A DNA stretch of 64,000 nt from Cohnella caldifontis (GCF_029360585.1 NZ_JAQZSJ010000002.1:1-64000), one strand, 5' to 3'. Counted from the stretch's first letter, positions 44,634 through 53,553 are shown. Notes: generated by a model from the letters alone, not told the origin. Numbers and translations: made by a program.

Positions 44634-45863
44634 TTATCCGTCTTCCCTTATACCATTCCCCTCCCCGGCGCCCGATTCCTGTCTGGCCGCCCAAGTTTGC
44701 TCCATTAAAAATTTGACGAACCGTTCGTCCCGCACCAAGGAAGCTTGGAAATCGCGCTTCAACACGTATTCCGCCTCCTCGAAACGGGAGAAAGACCGGG
44801 GCATCGTTTCGCCGTTCCGGTCGATTTTCCATCCGTCGCCTGCCTGAAACACGTAGAAAGCGTCGGCATCCCGGTTATCGTACAGAATGCCGTGCGGCGA
44901 GCCCTTGACGTTGTACCGGTTCCGGGAAGCGTCCGGCCGGATCGGCTCGGAGCCGAACGCCGCTTCGACGTACCGGGTGTACGCCTCCTCCGTGAGCGGG
45001 CAGCCGGAGGCTTTGGCATGTCCTCCGCCCCCGTACCGCCCGGCGACTTCGGAGACGTCCACGTCGTCGCGCGCCGTACGCAGGCTGATTTTTTTGCCGC
45101 CCACGTTCAGGATGGCGATATAGTCCAAGTGGGGGTATTCCCGTCCTAATTCGCTCGACAGTTCGGAGTGGTACGACTCGGCATGCACGATGCCGACGCA
45201 GCGGTCCTCGACGAAGGCTTGCACGAGCTCCCGTTTTTTCCGCCGGACGTAGCGCTCGATTTTCTCCTGTTCCAGCTCCAGCAGCCTTTCTTCGAATTCC
45301 GTGAAGGCGAATTCGCCGTCCGCCTTCAGCCGCTCCAACATCCGCTCTTCGAATTCCTCGATCGACCAGAGGAAGAACAAGTCGTTCAGCTGTTTCGCCT
45401 TGACGTTGCCTTCGGCTTCCCATTCCCACGTGTCGTACTGCCGCACCCACTCGACGAACGTGCGGAGCGCGGCGTTCGGGGGGATCCATCCCTGCTGCAG
45501 CAAGTATTCGTAGAACAAGGAGGCAGCGGAAGCCATTCTGCCGTCTTCGTAAGCCACCGTAACGGAAGCCCAAGGATACGCGTTCAAGGGAAGCGCCGAC
45601 TTGTGATGGTCGATCAGCTTCACTTTGCCTCCCGATTCCGCATACTCGGTAAGCCTTGCGGCATTCGCTTCGTTCACGGACAAATCGGTAATGAACAGCG
45701 CTTCGTTCTTTCGCTTTTTCCGGATTTCCAAGTACCGTTCCACATCGCGGTTCAGCCCGTCCACCGAGTTGTAACGGATCTCCGCCTGATCGCCGAACGC
45801 CAGCCGGGCCAGAATGCCGCATGATACGCCGTCCAAATCGTTATGGGTAAACAAAATCCGCAT
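44634..45863 (-). CDS. DHH/DHHA1 phosphoesterase (NrnB-like)
   Basis: 409 residues. N-terminal DHH domain with H-N-D-L-D-G-V-S-C (residues 7-15), an Asp in F-I-T-D-L-S and the signature D-H-H (near 87-90); C-terminal DHHA1 domain with G-R-Y-G-G-G-G-H-A-K-A-S-G (near 280-292). Fits the oligoribonuclease NrnB/cAMP-cGMP phosphodiesterase group that degrades nano-RNA or cyclic nucleotides using Mn. About 100 further C-terminal residues are a family-specific extension. ATG 45863 with GGAGGATC upstream. Confidence 0.87.
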   Translation of the reverse strand: MRILFTHNDLDGVSCGILARLAFGDQAEIRYNSVDGLNRDVERYLEIRKKRKNEALFITDLSVNEANAARLTEYAESGGKVKLIDHHKSALPLNAYPWASVTVAYEDGRMASAASLFYEYLLQQGWIPPNAALRTFVEWVRQYDTWEWEAEGNVKAKQLNDLFFLWSIEEFEERMLERLKADGEFAFTEFEERLLELEQEKIERYVRRKKRELVQAFVEDRCVGIVHAESYHSELSSELGREYPHLDYIAILNVGGKKISLRTARDDVDVSEVAGRYGGGGHAKASGCPLTEEAYTRYVEAAFGSEPIRPDASRNRYNVKGSPHGILYDNRDADAFYVFQAGDGWKIDRNGETMPRSFSRFEEAEYVLKRDFQASLVRDERFVKFLMEQTWAARQESGAGEGNGIREDG

Positions 45864-45945
45864 GGTCGATCCTCCGTGACGGGACCTAGCCCAGAATAAC
45901 GGGTCTAGGATGCCCAACGCGTAGCGAACCATGCAGGCGATAGGT

Positions 45946-46260
45946 CTATTCCTCCAACAAGTATACGGCTCCGCTGGCCGGATCGACCTCCACGCCGTAC
46001 ACGCCGGTGCAGCCTTCATCCGGCTCCAGCGCGCTGCCGGTGCGCAGGTCGATTCTCCAATCGTGCAGGGGGCAGTGGACCGTCCCCCCGCACACCATGC
46101 CTTCCGACAACTTGCCGCCTTTGTGCGGGCACCGGTTTTCCAGCGCCAGCACTTCTCCGTCCGTCAATCGGAAGAGCGCGATTTCCTTGTCGCCCAGCTT
46201 TACGGTCCGGGCTCCCAACGCGTCGATCTCCGCCGTCGTCGCGACTTTCCTTTTTCCCAT
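45946..46260 (-). CDS. nirD: Nitrite reductase small subunit
   Basis: 104 residues with a Rieske-type [2Fe-2S] fold: Cys44-Pro-His46 and Cys63-Pro-Leu-His66. Assists NirB in NADH-dependent assimilatory reduction of nitrite to ammonium. ATG 46260 with AGGAGG eight bases upstream; a TTG at 46266 is too close to that site. Lies 15 bp downstream of nirB. Confidence 0.93.
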   Translation of the reverse strand: MGKRKVATTAEIDALGARTVKLGDKEIALFRLTDGEVLALENRCPHKGGKLSEGMVCGGTVHCPLHDWRIDLRTGSALEPDEGCTGVYGVEVDPASGAVYLLEE

Positions 46261-46275
46261 CGGCAATTCCTCCTG

Positions 46276-48711
46276 TCAACCTTGCGCCGGAACGGCGGCG
46301 TTCAGCGTTTCGAAATTTTTGCGCAGCTCGGGATTCCGAATGATCTGCTCCCAAGGGTCGGCCGACCGGCTTAGCGCCACCCGGATTCTCCCGTACAGCG
46401 CCTTGCGTTCCTCCGGCTTCTCCAGCGCTTTCCGAACCGAGTCCAGGCCAACCCGTTCGATCCAAACGGACGTTCTTTCGTTCCACTGCGCATTCTCCCG
46501 GTAGTATTGGAGGAACGCTCCGGCCCACTCGACGACTTCGTCCTCCGTCTTCACCACGCACAGCAGATCCGTCGCCCGGACATGCACGCCGCCGTTGCCG
46601 CCGACGTGCAGCTCCCAGCCGCCGTCGATCGCCACGACGCCGAAGTCCTTGATCGTCGCCTCGGCGCAGTTGCGCGGGCAGCCGGATACCGCCAGCTTGA
46701 CTTTGGCGGGGGTGTTCAGCCGCTCGAACTCTTTCTCCAGGCGGATGCCCATGGCGATCGAATCCTGCGTGCCGAACCGGCAGAACGTGTTGCCGACGCA
46801 CGTCTTCACCGTCCGCAGCGCCTTGCCGTACGCGTAGCCCGAAGGCATGCCGAGCTCTTCCCACATCTTCGGGAGGTCTTCCTTCTTCACCCCGAGCAGG
46901 TCGATCCGCTGCCCGCCGGTAATCTTGACCAGCGGGACGCCGAACTTCTCCGCCGTCTCCGCGATTTTCTTCAGCTCGGCCGGGTTGGTCACGCCCCCGT
47001 AGATGCGGGGAACGACCGAATACGTCCCGTCTTTCTGGATATTGGCGTGGTACCGCTCGTTCGTGAAGCGGGATTCCTTCTCGTCCTGGTATTCTTCGGG
47101 CCACAGCATGCCCAAGTAATAATTGAGCGCCGGGCGGCACTTCGAGCAGCCCTCCGGCTGGGACCAACCCAGCACGTGCATGACTTCCCGGACCGACCTC
47201 AGCTCCATGCGCTTGATTTCCGCCACGATCTCGTCGCGGTCCAGCGACGTGCAGCCGCAGATGCCCTCCTTGACCGGCGCGCCGGCGTTTTCTCCGCCGT
47301 ACAGCTTGAGCAGTCCTTCGACCTGCGGCTTGCAGCCGCCGCAGGATCCGGAAGCTTTGGTGCAGGCTTTGATCGCGCCGACGGTTCCGCAGCCTTTGTT
47401 ATGGATCGCGTCCAGGATCGCGTCCTTGGAGACGCCGTTGCAGCCGCAGACGATCTCGTCGCCCGCCATCGCCTCCAGCCGGCTTTCCGGCGAGACGGCG
47501 CCGCCTGAAGGCGAGAACCCGAGGAGCAGCTCCTTTTCCCGGCCTTGGATCGATTCGCCGCTCTTGATCAGCGAGAACAGCTTCGCGCCGTCCCCCGTGT
47601 CCCCGAACAGCACCGCTCCCGCGAGCCGGTCGCCGCGGATGACGATTTTCTTGTAGACGCCCTCGACTTCGTCCTGGTAGCGCAAGGACCGGGTGCCGGG
47701 CGGGCCTTCGTACGCGCCGGCGGAGAACACGTCCACGCCGGATACCTTGAGCTTGGTGGAGGTGACGGAGCCCGCGTAACCGGCCGTTTCCACGCCCGCA
47801 AGCCGCTTCGCCAGGACGGCTCCCTGCTCGTACAGCGGAGCCACCAGGCCGTACGCGATGCCCCGGTGCTCGGCGCATTCGCCGACCGCGTATACGGAAT
47901 CGATGTTCGTTTCCATATAATCGTTCACGACGATGCCCCGGTTGGTCTCGATCCCCGATGCTTGGGCGAGGGCGACGTTCGGACGGATGCCGACGGCCAT
48001 GACGATCAAGTCGGCTTCCACGTCGGTACCGTCGGTGAACCGAAGCCCTTTGACCCGCTTCCGTCCGTAGATCGATTCCGAGTGCTTCTGCAGCAGGAAT
48101 TTCATGCCCTGCGCCTCAAGCTCCCGCTGAAGCATGCGGGAAGCCGTCTCGTCCAGCTGCCGCTCCATCAGGTACGGGTGAATATGGACGACGTTCACGT
48201 CCATGCCGAGGTGCAGCAGCCCCCGGGCCGCCTCGAGACCCAACAACCCCCCGCCGATGACGACGGCTTTGCGGTAGGACCTGGACGTTTCCATCATCGT
48301 CTCGCAGTCCTGAATATCCCGGAACGCAATGACGCCTTCCTTGTCCGCGCCCGGCAGCGGAAGCATGAACGGATTGGAGCCTGTCGCTAGAATGAGGGCG
48401 TCGTATTTCACCGCGGTACCCTTATGGGAGATGACGACGCGGTTTTTCGTATCGATCTTTTCCACGGCGTGGCCCGCGAAAAGGCGGATGCCGTTCTCCT
48501 CGTACCAATCCCAATCGTTCAGCACGATGTCCTTCAGGTCCGCGCCGCCGGCAAGAACGGAAGACAATAGAATGCGGTTGTAGTTGGGATGAGGCTCCGC
48601 GCCGAAAACGGTGATTTCGTAAGCGCCGGGAGCCAGCTTCAGCAGATGCTCGATCGTCCGGACGCCGGCCATCCCATTCCCGACCATCACCAATTTTTTC
48701 TTTTGAGTCAT
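46276..48711 (-). CDS. nirB: NADH-dependent nitrite reductase large subunit
   Basis: 811 residues, the standard length. FAD/NADH oxidoreductase domain (1-310; G-N-G-M-A-G near 12 and G-G-G-L-L-G-L-E near 152), two BFD-like [2Fe-2S] segments (about 415-525; C-G-C-N-G and C-G-G-C), and a sulfite/nitrite reductase domain with siroheme and 4Fe-4S ligands (T-C-V-G-N-T-F-C near 640, S-G-C-P-R-N-C near 677). Reduces nitrite to ammonium. ATG 48711 with GAAGGAG upstream. Its 5' leader carries an ANTAR-type antiterminator and a terminator, so expression is probably induced by nitrate/nitrite via the divergent regulator. Confidence 0.96.
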   Translation of the reverse strand: MTQKKKLVMVGNGMAGVRTIEHLLKLAPGAYEITVFGAEPHPNYNRILLSSVLAGGADLKDIVLNDWDWYEENGIRLFAGHAVEKIDTKNRVVISHKGTAVKYDALILATGSNPFMLPLPGADKEGVIAFRDIQDCETMMETSRSYRKAVVIGGGLLGLEAARGLLHLGMDVNVVHIHPYLMERQLDETASRMLQRELEAQGMKFLLQKHSESIYGRKRVKGLRFTDGTDVEADLIVMAVGIRPNVALAQASGIETNRGIVVNDYMETNIDSVYAVGECAEHRGIAYGLVAPLYEQGAVLAKRLAGVETAGYAGSVTSTKLKVSGVDVFSAGAYEGPPGTRSLRYQDEVEGVYKKIVIRGDRLAGAVLFGDTGDGAKLFSLIKSGESIQGREKELLLGFSPSGGAVSPESRLEAMAGDEIVCGCNGVSKDAILDAIHNKGCGTVGAIKACTKASGSCGGCKPQVEGLLKLYGGENAGAPVKEGICGCTSLDRDEIVAEIKRMELRSVREVMHVLGWSQPEGCSKCRPALNYYLGMLWPEEYQDEKESRFTNERYHANIQKDGTYSVVPRIYGGVTNPAELKKIAETAEKFGVPLVKITGGQRIDLLGVKKEDLPKMWEELGMPSGYAYGKALRTVKTCVGNTFCRFGTQDSIAMGIRLEKEFERLNTPAKVKLAVSGCPRNCAEATIKDFGVVAIDGGWELHVGGNGGVHVRATDLLCVVKTEDEVVEWAGAFLQYYRENAQWNERTSVWIERVGLDSVRKALEKPEERKALYGRIRVALSRSADPWEQIIRNPELRKNFETLNAAVPAQG

Positions 48712-48745
48712 CGTAACCTCACTCCTTCGTCGGAATCGGAAAATC

Positions 48746-48808
48746 GAAAAAGCCTGCTCCCGCCCCGCGGAGAGTCATTAACTCTCTCGCCGGTGCGGCC
48801 GCAGGCTT
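48746..48808 (-). terminator. Leader terminator controlling nirBD
   Basis: Minus-strand stem AAGCCTGC (48808-48801) with GCAGGCTT (48757-48750), ending in TTTTTC, with an inner arm GAGAGT/ACTCTC. It lies between promoter and nirB and would stop transcription unless the P2 hairpin forms. Confidence 0.85.
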
Positions 48809-48841
48809 CTTTGCCTTCGCCTCGGATACCCCATTGTATCC
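48803..48841 (-). promoter_or_regulatory. ANTAR-type two-hairpin antiterminator RNA
   Basis: On the minus strand P1 is GGATAC-AATGGG-GTATCC (48841-48824), an eight-base linker follows, then P2 is GGC-AAAGAA-GCC (48815-48804), extendable by an A-T pair. Both hexaloops have A at position 1 and G at position 4, the known ANTAR target signature. The 3' side of P2 overlaps the first arm of the terminator, so the two structures exclude each other. An ANTAR gene is divergently encoded next door. Confidence 0.85.
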
Positions 48842-48862
48842 GTCGTATTCGTCGTTAGGGAT

Positions 48863-48891
48863 ACTATACAATCCGGACGTTTTTATGTCAA
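48863..48891 (-). promoter_or_regulatory. Sigma-A promoter of nirBD
   Basis: On the minus strand TTGACA (48891-48886), 17-bp spacer, TATAGT (48868-48863): a near-consensus promoter. Transcription would begin just before P1. The stretch between here and the ANTAR start at 49015 is AT-rich with small palindromes but no gene; the divergent promoter is not clearly seen. Confidence 0.85.
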
Positions 48892-49014
48892 TATACATAA
48901 CGTCATAATATATTTTTTTGAGCGTATCGACACAACGCGTACATATATGTTATATATTTTAACATTAATATACTTTCGCATGGAGAAACCGAGCGAGAAA
49001 GGAGCGGCTTCATC

Positions 49015-49641
49015 GTGCGTTCTTTGTTGGTTGTCTACGATCCCGCGGCGCGTCCGGCCGCGAACCGGGAAACGCCTTCGGCGGAGCGGACGCCGGAAGC
49101 CGTGCTGGAGTCCGCCGGTTACCGGGTCATGGCCGCCTTCGCCCCCGAGCAGGCGCGAATCGGTCTCGCCAAAGCCGATGCGGCCGTGCTGGACCTTCCC
49201 GTTACCGAATTCAAAGCCTGGAGCATGCGGCTCCTCGCGGATAAACGGCTGCCGCTGCTCTGGTGGTGCAGCGATTCCGCCGCATCGCAATCCTTGGACG
49301 CCTGCGAAGACGACGTGCGGGTAGACGGCATCCTGACTCCGCGCATGGCGGACTACGAATGCCATTGGGCGCTGCACTTCGGAGCCAAGCGTTTTTACGA
49401 GCGGGAACAATGGCTGGAAGAACGCAGACAGTTGACGGCGAAGGTCGAAGAGCGCAAATGGATCGACAAGGCGAAAGGCATTCTATGCGAAATCAAGAAC
49501 ATCAACGAAACGGAAGCTTATGAAATGCTGCGCACGCAGGCGATGAACGAACGCAAGCGGATGGTGGATGTCGCCACCTCGATCGTGAAAGTATACGAGC
49601 TGCTGCAGGAGTCCAAACCGAAAGGAGCGAAACGGCGATGA
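49015..49641 (+). CDS. ANTAR-domain antitermination regulator
   Basis: 208 residues. The N-terminal part (1-125) is a degenerate receiver-like fold that lacks a clear phospho-acceptor Asp set. A coiled region (130-150) leads to a C-terminal ANTAR domain (about 146-198: W-I-D-K-A-K-G-I-L, E-A-Y-E-M-L-R-x-x-A-M-N, V-A-x-x-I-V). ANTAR domains bind paired hexaloop hairpins to prevent termination. The divergent nirBD leader contains exactly such hairpins. GTG 49015 with AAAGGAG upstream. Overlaps the next gene by four bases. Confidence 0.9.
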   Translation: MRSLLVVYDPAARPAANRETPSAERTPEAVLESAGYRVMAAFAPEQARIGLAKADAAVLDLPVTEFKAWSMRLLADKRLPLLWWCSDSAASQSLDACEDDVRVDGILTPRMADYECHWALHFGAKRFYEREQWLEERRQLTAKVEERKWIDKAKGILCEIKNINETEAYEMLRTQAMNERKRMVDVATSIVKVYELLQESKPKGAKRR

Positions 49642-50660
49642 TCCAGCTGCTCAAGGAAGTCGGACGCGGAAAACGGGGAGCCCGGGACTTGACCTACGAA
49701 GAAGCGTTGTCCGCGGCCGGGAAAATCTTGTCCCGGGAAGCGACGCCGGCGCAAATCGGGGCTTTCCTGATCGCGGAGCGCGTCAAGATGGAGAGCGCCG
49801 AGGAAATCGAAGCGTTCGCGGCCGTCTGCCGGCAAGCCGCCTACCGGACTTCGGCGCATCAAGGCTTGGATTGCGCCGGCCCTTACGACGGCCGCAAAAA
49901 AAGCTTCATGGCGACGTTCCCCGCCGCCTTCCTGCTCGCCGCCGCCGGATTGCCGGTCACGCTGCACGGCGCCCCCAGCCTGCCGCCCAAATGGGGGATC
50001 ACGCTGCACGATCTGATGCTCGCCGCCGGTTTCGATCCCTCGCGCGCCGGCAAGGAAGCGGCGCTTCGCGCGGCCGCCCGCGCCGGGGTGCTGTACGTGG
50101 ATGCCGAGACCTGGTGCCCGCCGCTGAAAGAGCTTCGCCCGATCCGCGAAGAACTGGGCATGCGCACCGTGTTCAACACGGCGGAGAAGCTGGTCGATTA
50201 CGCGCACTCCCCTTTTCTCGCCATCGGGGTTTACCATAATACCGTATTCGACCGGACTTCCCGCCTGCTGACGAAGCTGGGGTACCGGAAAGCCCTGATC
50301 GTGCAGGGGGAAGAAGGCTCGGAGGATCTCCATGTCGACCGCCCGACGCGTTGTTATCTCGTGGAGAACGGGGAAGCCCGGCTGCAGGTCATCGACCCGG
50401 ACGCCTACGGCTTGGATGCGGAGGCGCCGGAAACCGAGTGGACGCCGGTCAAGCAGCTTCAAGCGGCCGAGGACGTCCTTCGGGGTCAAGGTCCGCTCGC
50501 CTATATTTACCAGACGGCCTTGAACGCGGCGGTTCGCCTGCACCTTGCCGATCGCGCGGGATCGGTCGAGGAAGGCTTGTACCAATGCAAAGCGATCCTG
50601 GAATCGGGCGGCGCCTGGAATCGGTATGCCCGGTGGAAAGAAGTCCTGCTTCGGGGATGA
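49638..50660 (+). CDS. TrpD2-like (anthranilate phosphoribosyltransferase family) protein
   Basis: 340 residues. Has the N-terminal helical region L-S-R-E-A-T-P-A-Q-I-G-A-F-L-I-A-E-R-V-K in pieces, shared with TrpD, but the PRPP-binding G-T-G-G-D is replaced by G-P-Y-D-G-R-K-K-S-F (about 81-90), as in TrpD2/YbiB proteins, which lack the enzyme activity and bind nucleic acid. P-P-K-W-G-I-T near 115 is another TrpD2-like segment. ATG 49638 overlaps the ANTAR stop (49638-49641) with AAAGGAG upstream, so it is co-translated with that regulator and may belong to nitrite control. Confidence 0.82.
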   Translation: MIQLLKEVGRGKRGARDLTYEEALSAAGKILSREATPAQIGAFLIAERVKMESAEEIEAFAAVCRQAAYRTSAHQGLDCAGPYDGRKKSFMATFPAAFLLAAAGLPVTLHGAPSLPPKWGITLHDLMLAAGFDPSRAGKEAALRAAARAGVLYVDAETWCPPLKELRPIREELGMRTVFNTAEKLVDYAHSPFLAIGVYHNTVFDRTSRLLTKLGYRKALIVQGEEGSEDLHVDRPTRCYLVENGEARLQVIDPDAYGLDAEAPETEWTPVKQLQAAEDVLRGQGPLAYIYQTALNAAVRLHLADRAGSVEEGLYQCKAILESGGAWNRYARWKEVLLRG

Positions 50661-50740
50661 ACGCTCCCGGAGATGCCCCATACTACCTCCGATATCGTTC
50701 GCGTCGATCAAGACGCGAAATGGGATCGGAGGTTTTTCGC

Positions 50741-51214
50741 ATGCGTTCGGCAATGTTGGCTGCGATGGCGGTATTCATGCTTGCGTGGACCGCGGCTTTT
50801 GCACCCGCGACGTCGACGGCGGCTTCGGCTGCCGCGGTTGACGGGACGGAAGAGCCGCCGGCTTACGAGGTTCGGAAAGAAGCGCCGACGTACCGTCCCG
50901 AAGCGCTCCGTTCCGGCCGGAGCTTCCGCTCTCCCCGAATGGGCTACACCGGAGGCGGAACCCGAACCGGCGTGCGCAATCCCGCAACCGGACGTCCGGC
51001 GACGGGGACGACACCGGTAACGGCTCCCCGCAGAGGCGGGTTTTTCGGCGGGCTGTTCGGCGGTTTCTTGGCCGGGAGCCTGCTCGGCCACTTGCTCAAC
51101 CCGTTCGGGTACGGCGTGGCCGGCGGCGTCTCGTTGATCGGCCTGCTGTTCTGGATCGTCGTGATTTACGCCGCGTATCGCCTGCTGAGGCGGGCGTTCA
51201 ACCGGCAGCCTTAA
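50741..51214 (+). CDS. Small secreted/membrane protein, Tim44-like N-terminal type
   Basis: 157 residues. A signal peptide (about 3-28), a low-complexity Pro/Arg/Gly linker (35-95), then G-G-F-F-G-G-L-F-G-G-F-L-A-G-S-L-L-G followed by two hydrophobic segments (to about 148). The Gly-rich hydrophobic run and H-L-L-N-P-F-G resemble Firmicute proteins annotated as Tim44-like preprotein translocase relatives without the C-terminal domain. ATG 50741 with GGAGG eight bases upstream. Function unknown. Confidence 0.7.
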   Translation: MRSAMLAAMAVFMLAWTAAFAPATSTAASAAAVDGTEEPPAYEVRKEAPTYRPEALRSGRSFRSPRMGYTGGGTRTGVRNPATGRPATGTTPVTAPRRGGFFGGLFGGFLAGSLLGHLLNPFGYGVAGGVSLIGLLFWIVVIYAAYRLLRRAFNRQP

Positions 51215-51235
51215 GACGCAAAAGGAGGACGCGCA

Positions 51236-52060
51236 ATGAGAAGCGTATACGGCGACACGAAAATGCCTTTAACCTCGCTGAAAAACGGAGACGTCCGGCA
51301 GCTGCGGGAAGATTTGTACATGTACACCAACCAGATCGTGAACCTCTTCTTCGCCGGCAACCGCGGCCTCTGGGTGCTCGTTGACGCCGGGATGCCCGGC
51401 TCCGGGGAAGAAATCGCGGAGATCGCGGAGACGCTGTTCGGAATCGGTGCCCGTCCGGACGCGATCGTCCTCACCCACGGCCATTTTGACCACGTCGGCT
51501 CCCTGCTGCGCTTGCTCGAGCGTTGGCCCGTTCCCGTTTACGCGCACGAGCGGGAGCTTCCCTATCTGACGGGCCAGCGCGACTATCCGGCCCCGGATCC
51601 GTCCGTCGAAGGCGGCCTCGTGACGGAGCTCTCCGCGTTTTTCCCTTCCCGGGGCATCGACCTGGGCGGCCGCGTGTCCGCCCTCCCCGCGGACGGACGG
51701 GTGCCCGGGATGCCGGGGTGGCGATGGGTGCATACGCCCGGCCATACGCCGGGGCACGTATCCTTGTTCCGGGACGGCGACCGCACGCTGATCGCCGGCG
51801 ACGCGTTCGTGACCGTCAAGCAGGAGTCGCTGTATAAGGTCATCACGCAGCAGAAGGAAATCAGCGGACCTCCCCGCTATTTCACGACCGACTGGAACGC
51901 GGCCGAAGCATCCGTGCGTCTCCTGCACGGGCTCCGGCCGGATATTGCCGCGACCGGCCACGGCCAGCCGATGGAGGGAGCCGAACTGACGGAAGCTCTT
52001 GACCGGATCACGCGGAATTTCCGCAGCCTTGCGATCCCCGATTACGGTCGTTACGTGTGA
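51236..52060 (+). CDS. MBL-fold metallo-hydrolase
   Basis: 274 residues, cytoplasmic. The zinc-binding motif H-G-H-F-D-H (about 81-86), a later H in H-T-P-G-H-T-P-G-H (near 165), the Asp in I-A-G-D-A-F (near 184), and the final His in T-G-H-G-Q-P (near 242) make up a full metallo-beta-lactamase-fold site. Glyoxalase-II-like esterase or thioester hydrolase activity is usual; substrate unknown. ATG 51236 with AAAGGAGG upstream, 21 bp after the previous gene. Confidence 0.9.
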   Translation: MRSVYGDTKMPLTSLKNGDVRQLREDLYMYTNQIVNLFFAGNRGLWVLVDAGMPGSGEEIAEIAETLFGIGARPDAIVLTHGHFDHVGSLLRLLERWPVPVYAHERELPYLTGQRDYPAPDPSVEGGLVTELSAFFPSRGIDLGGRVSALPADGRVPGMPGWRWVHTPGHTPGHVSLFRDGDRTLIAGDAFVTVKQESLYKVITQQKEISGPPRYFTTDWNAAEASVRLLHGLRPDIAATGHGQPMEGAELTEALDRITRNFRSLAIPDYGRYV

Positions 52061-52068
52061 CGGCCGCA

Positions 52069-52773
52069 TTACGTGACGTTTGCGGCAATCGATGCGACCC
52101 GTTCCCAAATTCCGTCCAGCGTGAGCGTCAAGTTAGCCCCGCGAACGGGATGCACGTAAGTCCCGTCGTTCCGGAAATAATGCTCGTGCCCGCCTAGAAT
52201 CCCGATTTTCCCGATGAAACCCGGCGCGTATTTCCTGCGATCCCAGCGGGGGAATCCCCGCGAATCGCGCCGGATCCCGCTCCAGCTTCCGAGCATCGTC
52301 ACCGGGTCCTTAAGCCGGCCCCGTTCGTCCACCGCCGCGAAATAACTGACTTTGTCGCGGTATTCGGCGCGGATCGGCACCTTCGGGCAGCCGACCTGCA
52401 CGATGCGGAAATCCGGCACCGCTTCTTCCGCCATTAACCGGACGGCCGCATGGTAAGCGGCGACGCCGCCCCCGCTGTGTCCGATCAGCAGGATCGGCTT
52501 CCCGGCGGACCGGCTTCGGATTTCCGCCGCCGCCTCCTTCCCGCCCGATCTCCACCTGCCCTGCAGCCGAACGAGGTCGGCTCCGACCTCGAACAACTGC
52601 CGCCAGATCCGGTGGGTATGGTCTCCGTAGGGGAACAATTCGCGGATGACGGGATCCCTTCCCTCGCGGAGAAACCGTTCCCGAAGCTCTTTCCGGCAAG
52701 CATTGAAGATGCCGGGCATCGACGCGATGCCGGCCAGCAAATATACGTCCCAATCGTCCGCGGATCGTTCCAA
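52069..52773 (-). CDS. Alpha/beta-hydrolase (lipase-like)
   Basis: 234 residues. Nucleophile elbow G-H-S-G-G-G near 97-102, preceded by hydrophobic I-L-L-I, and a late G-G-H-E-H-Y-F (near 203-209) that could supply His. No signal peptide. Probably an esterase or lipase; the family is not closely recognised. TTG 52773 with GGAGGAG ten bases upstream. Convergent with the MBL gene, with an eight-base gap. Confidence 0.7.
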   Translation of the reverse strand: MERSADDWDVYLLAGIASMPGIFNACRKELRERFLREGRDPVIRELFPYGDHTHRIWRQLFEVGADLVRLQGRWRSGGKEAAAEIRSRSAGKPILLIGHSGGGVAAYHAAVRLMAEEAVPDFRIVQVGCPKVPIRAEYRDKVSYFAAVDERGRLKDPVTMLGSWSGIRRDSRGFPRWDRRKYAPGFIGKIGILGGHEHYFRNDGTYVHPVRGANLTLTLDGIWERVASIAANVT

Positions 52774-52832
52774 GGGGTATACGCTCCTCCGCCTCTATCT
52801 CTCCCCTCAGGTTCCCCGAACGCTTAACGAGT

Positions 52833-52884
52833 TAAAACACCCGTCCCGCGCTGCCGACGATTCGGTTTACGGGACGGGTGCTGT
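52833..52884 (-). terminator. Terminator of the WrbA gene
   Basis: Stem CACCCGTCCCG (52838-52848) and CGGGACGGGTG (52870-52880); on the minus strand followed by TTTTAAC. It lies 55 bp past the wrbA-like stop. Confidence 0.82.
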
Positions 52885-52935
52885 TTTATCGATCCTTTAC
52901 GTTCGTCTTATCGAAACGCGATGGCCGAGCCGCCC

Positions 52936-53553
52936 TCAGCCGCCTTGAAGGCCGTTTTTCACCCATCCGGCGACCGTCACGACCCGTTTGGCTTGATGGA
53001 TGACGGCGTCGCGGGCGTTTTCGACGATTTTGCCCTCTTGGTTCACGGTGACGCTCGTGCCGTAAGGGTTGCCTCCGGACGTATAGGCAGACTGATCGGT
53101 ATAGCCCGGCGCCACTACGATCGCTCCCCAATGGTACATCGTCGTGTAGAGGGCCAGGATGGTCGCCTCTTGGCCGCCGTGCGCGTTCTGGGCGGACGCC
53201 ATCGCGCTGACGACTTTGTTCGCCGTTTTGCCCTCGAACCAAATGCCGCCGAGCGTATCGATGAATTGCTTCATCTGGGCAGCGACGTTTCCGAAACGGG
53301 TCGGCGTGCTGAAGATGATCGCGTCCGCATCCACGATATCGTCCTTCGTGACGACCGGAATATGCTGCGTCGCTTCGACATGCGCCTTCCAGGCCGGGTT
53401 GGAATCGATCGCCGCCTGCGGCGCCAGCTCCTGCACCTTGAGAATCTTCGTCTCCGCCCCGGCCTGTTTGCCGCCTTCTTCCGCCCATTGAGCCAACTGA
53501 TAGTTCGTGCCGGTGGAGCTGTAGTACACGATCGCCAATTTAACGGATGCCAT
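52936..53553 (-). CDS. wrbA: NAD(P)H:quinone oxidoreductase, WrbA type
   Basis: 205 residues. Flavodoxin-like fold: Y-Y-S-S-T-G-T-N-Y-Q-L-A (FMN phosphate loop, about 10-21), F-S-T-P-T-R-F-G-N-V-A-A-Q-M-K-Q (about 80-95), and G-N-P-Y-G-T-S (near 167), all typical of WrbA. Two-electron quinone reduction protects against oxidative stress. ATG 53553 with AAAGGGG upstream; the frame is open to 53688 but without a site. Confidence 0.92.
   Translation of the reverse strand: MASVKLAIVYYSSTGTNYQLAQWAEEGGKQAGAETKILKVQELAPQAAIDSNPAWKAHVEATQHIPVVTKDDIVDADAIIFSTPTRFGNVAAQMKQFIDTLGGIWFEGKTANKVVSAMASAQNAHGGQEATILALYTTMYHWGAIVVAPGYTDQSAYTSGGNPYGTSVTVNQEGKIVENARDAVIHQAKRVVTVAGWVKNGLQGG

Noticed and set aside
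45885-45909. CCTAGCCC/GGGTCTAGG hairpin after nirD
   Set aside because: No T-run and imperfect arms; not enough to call a terminator.
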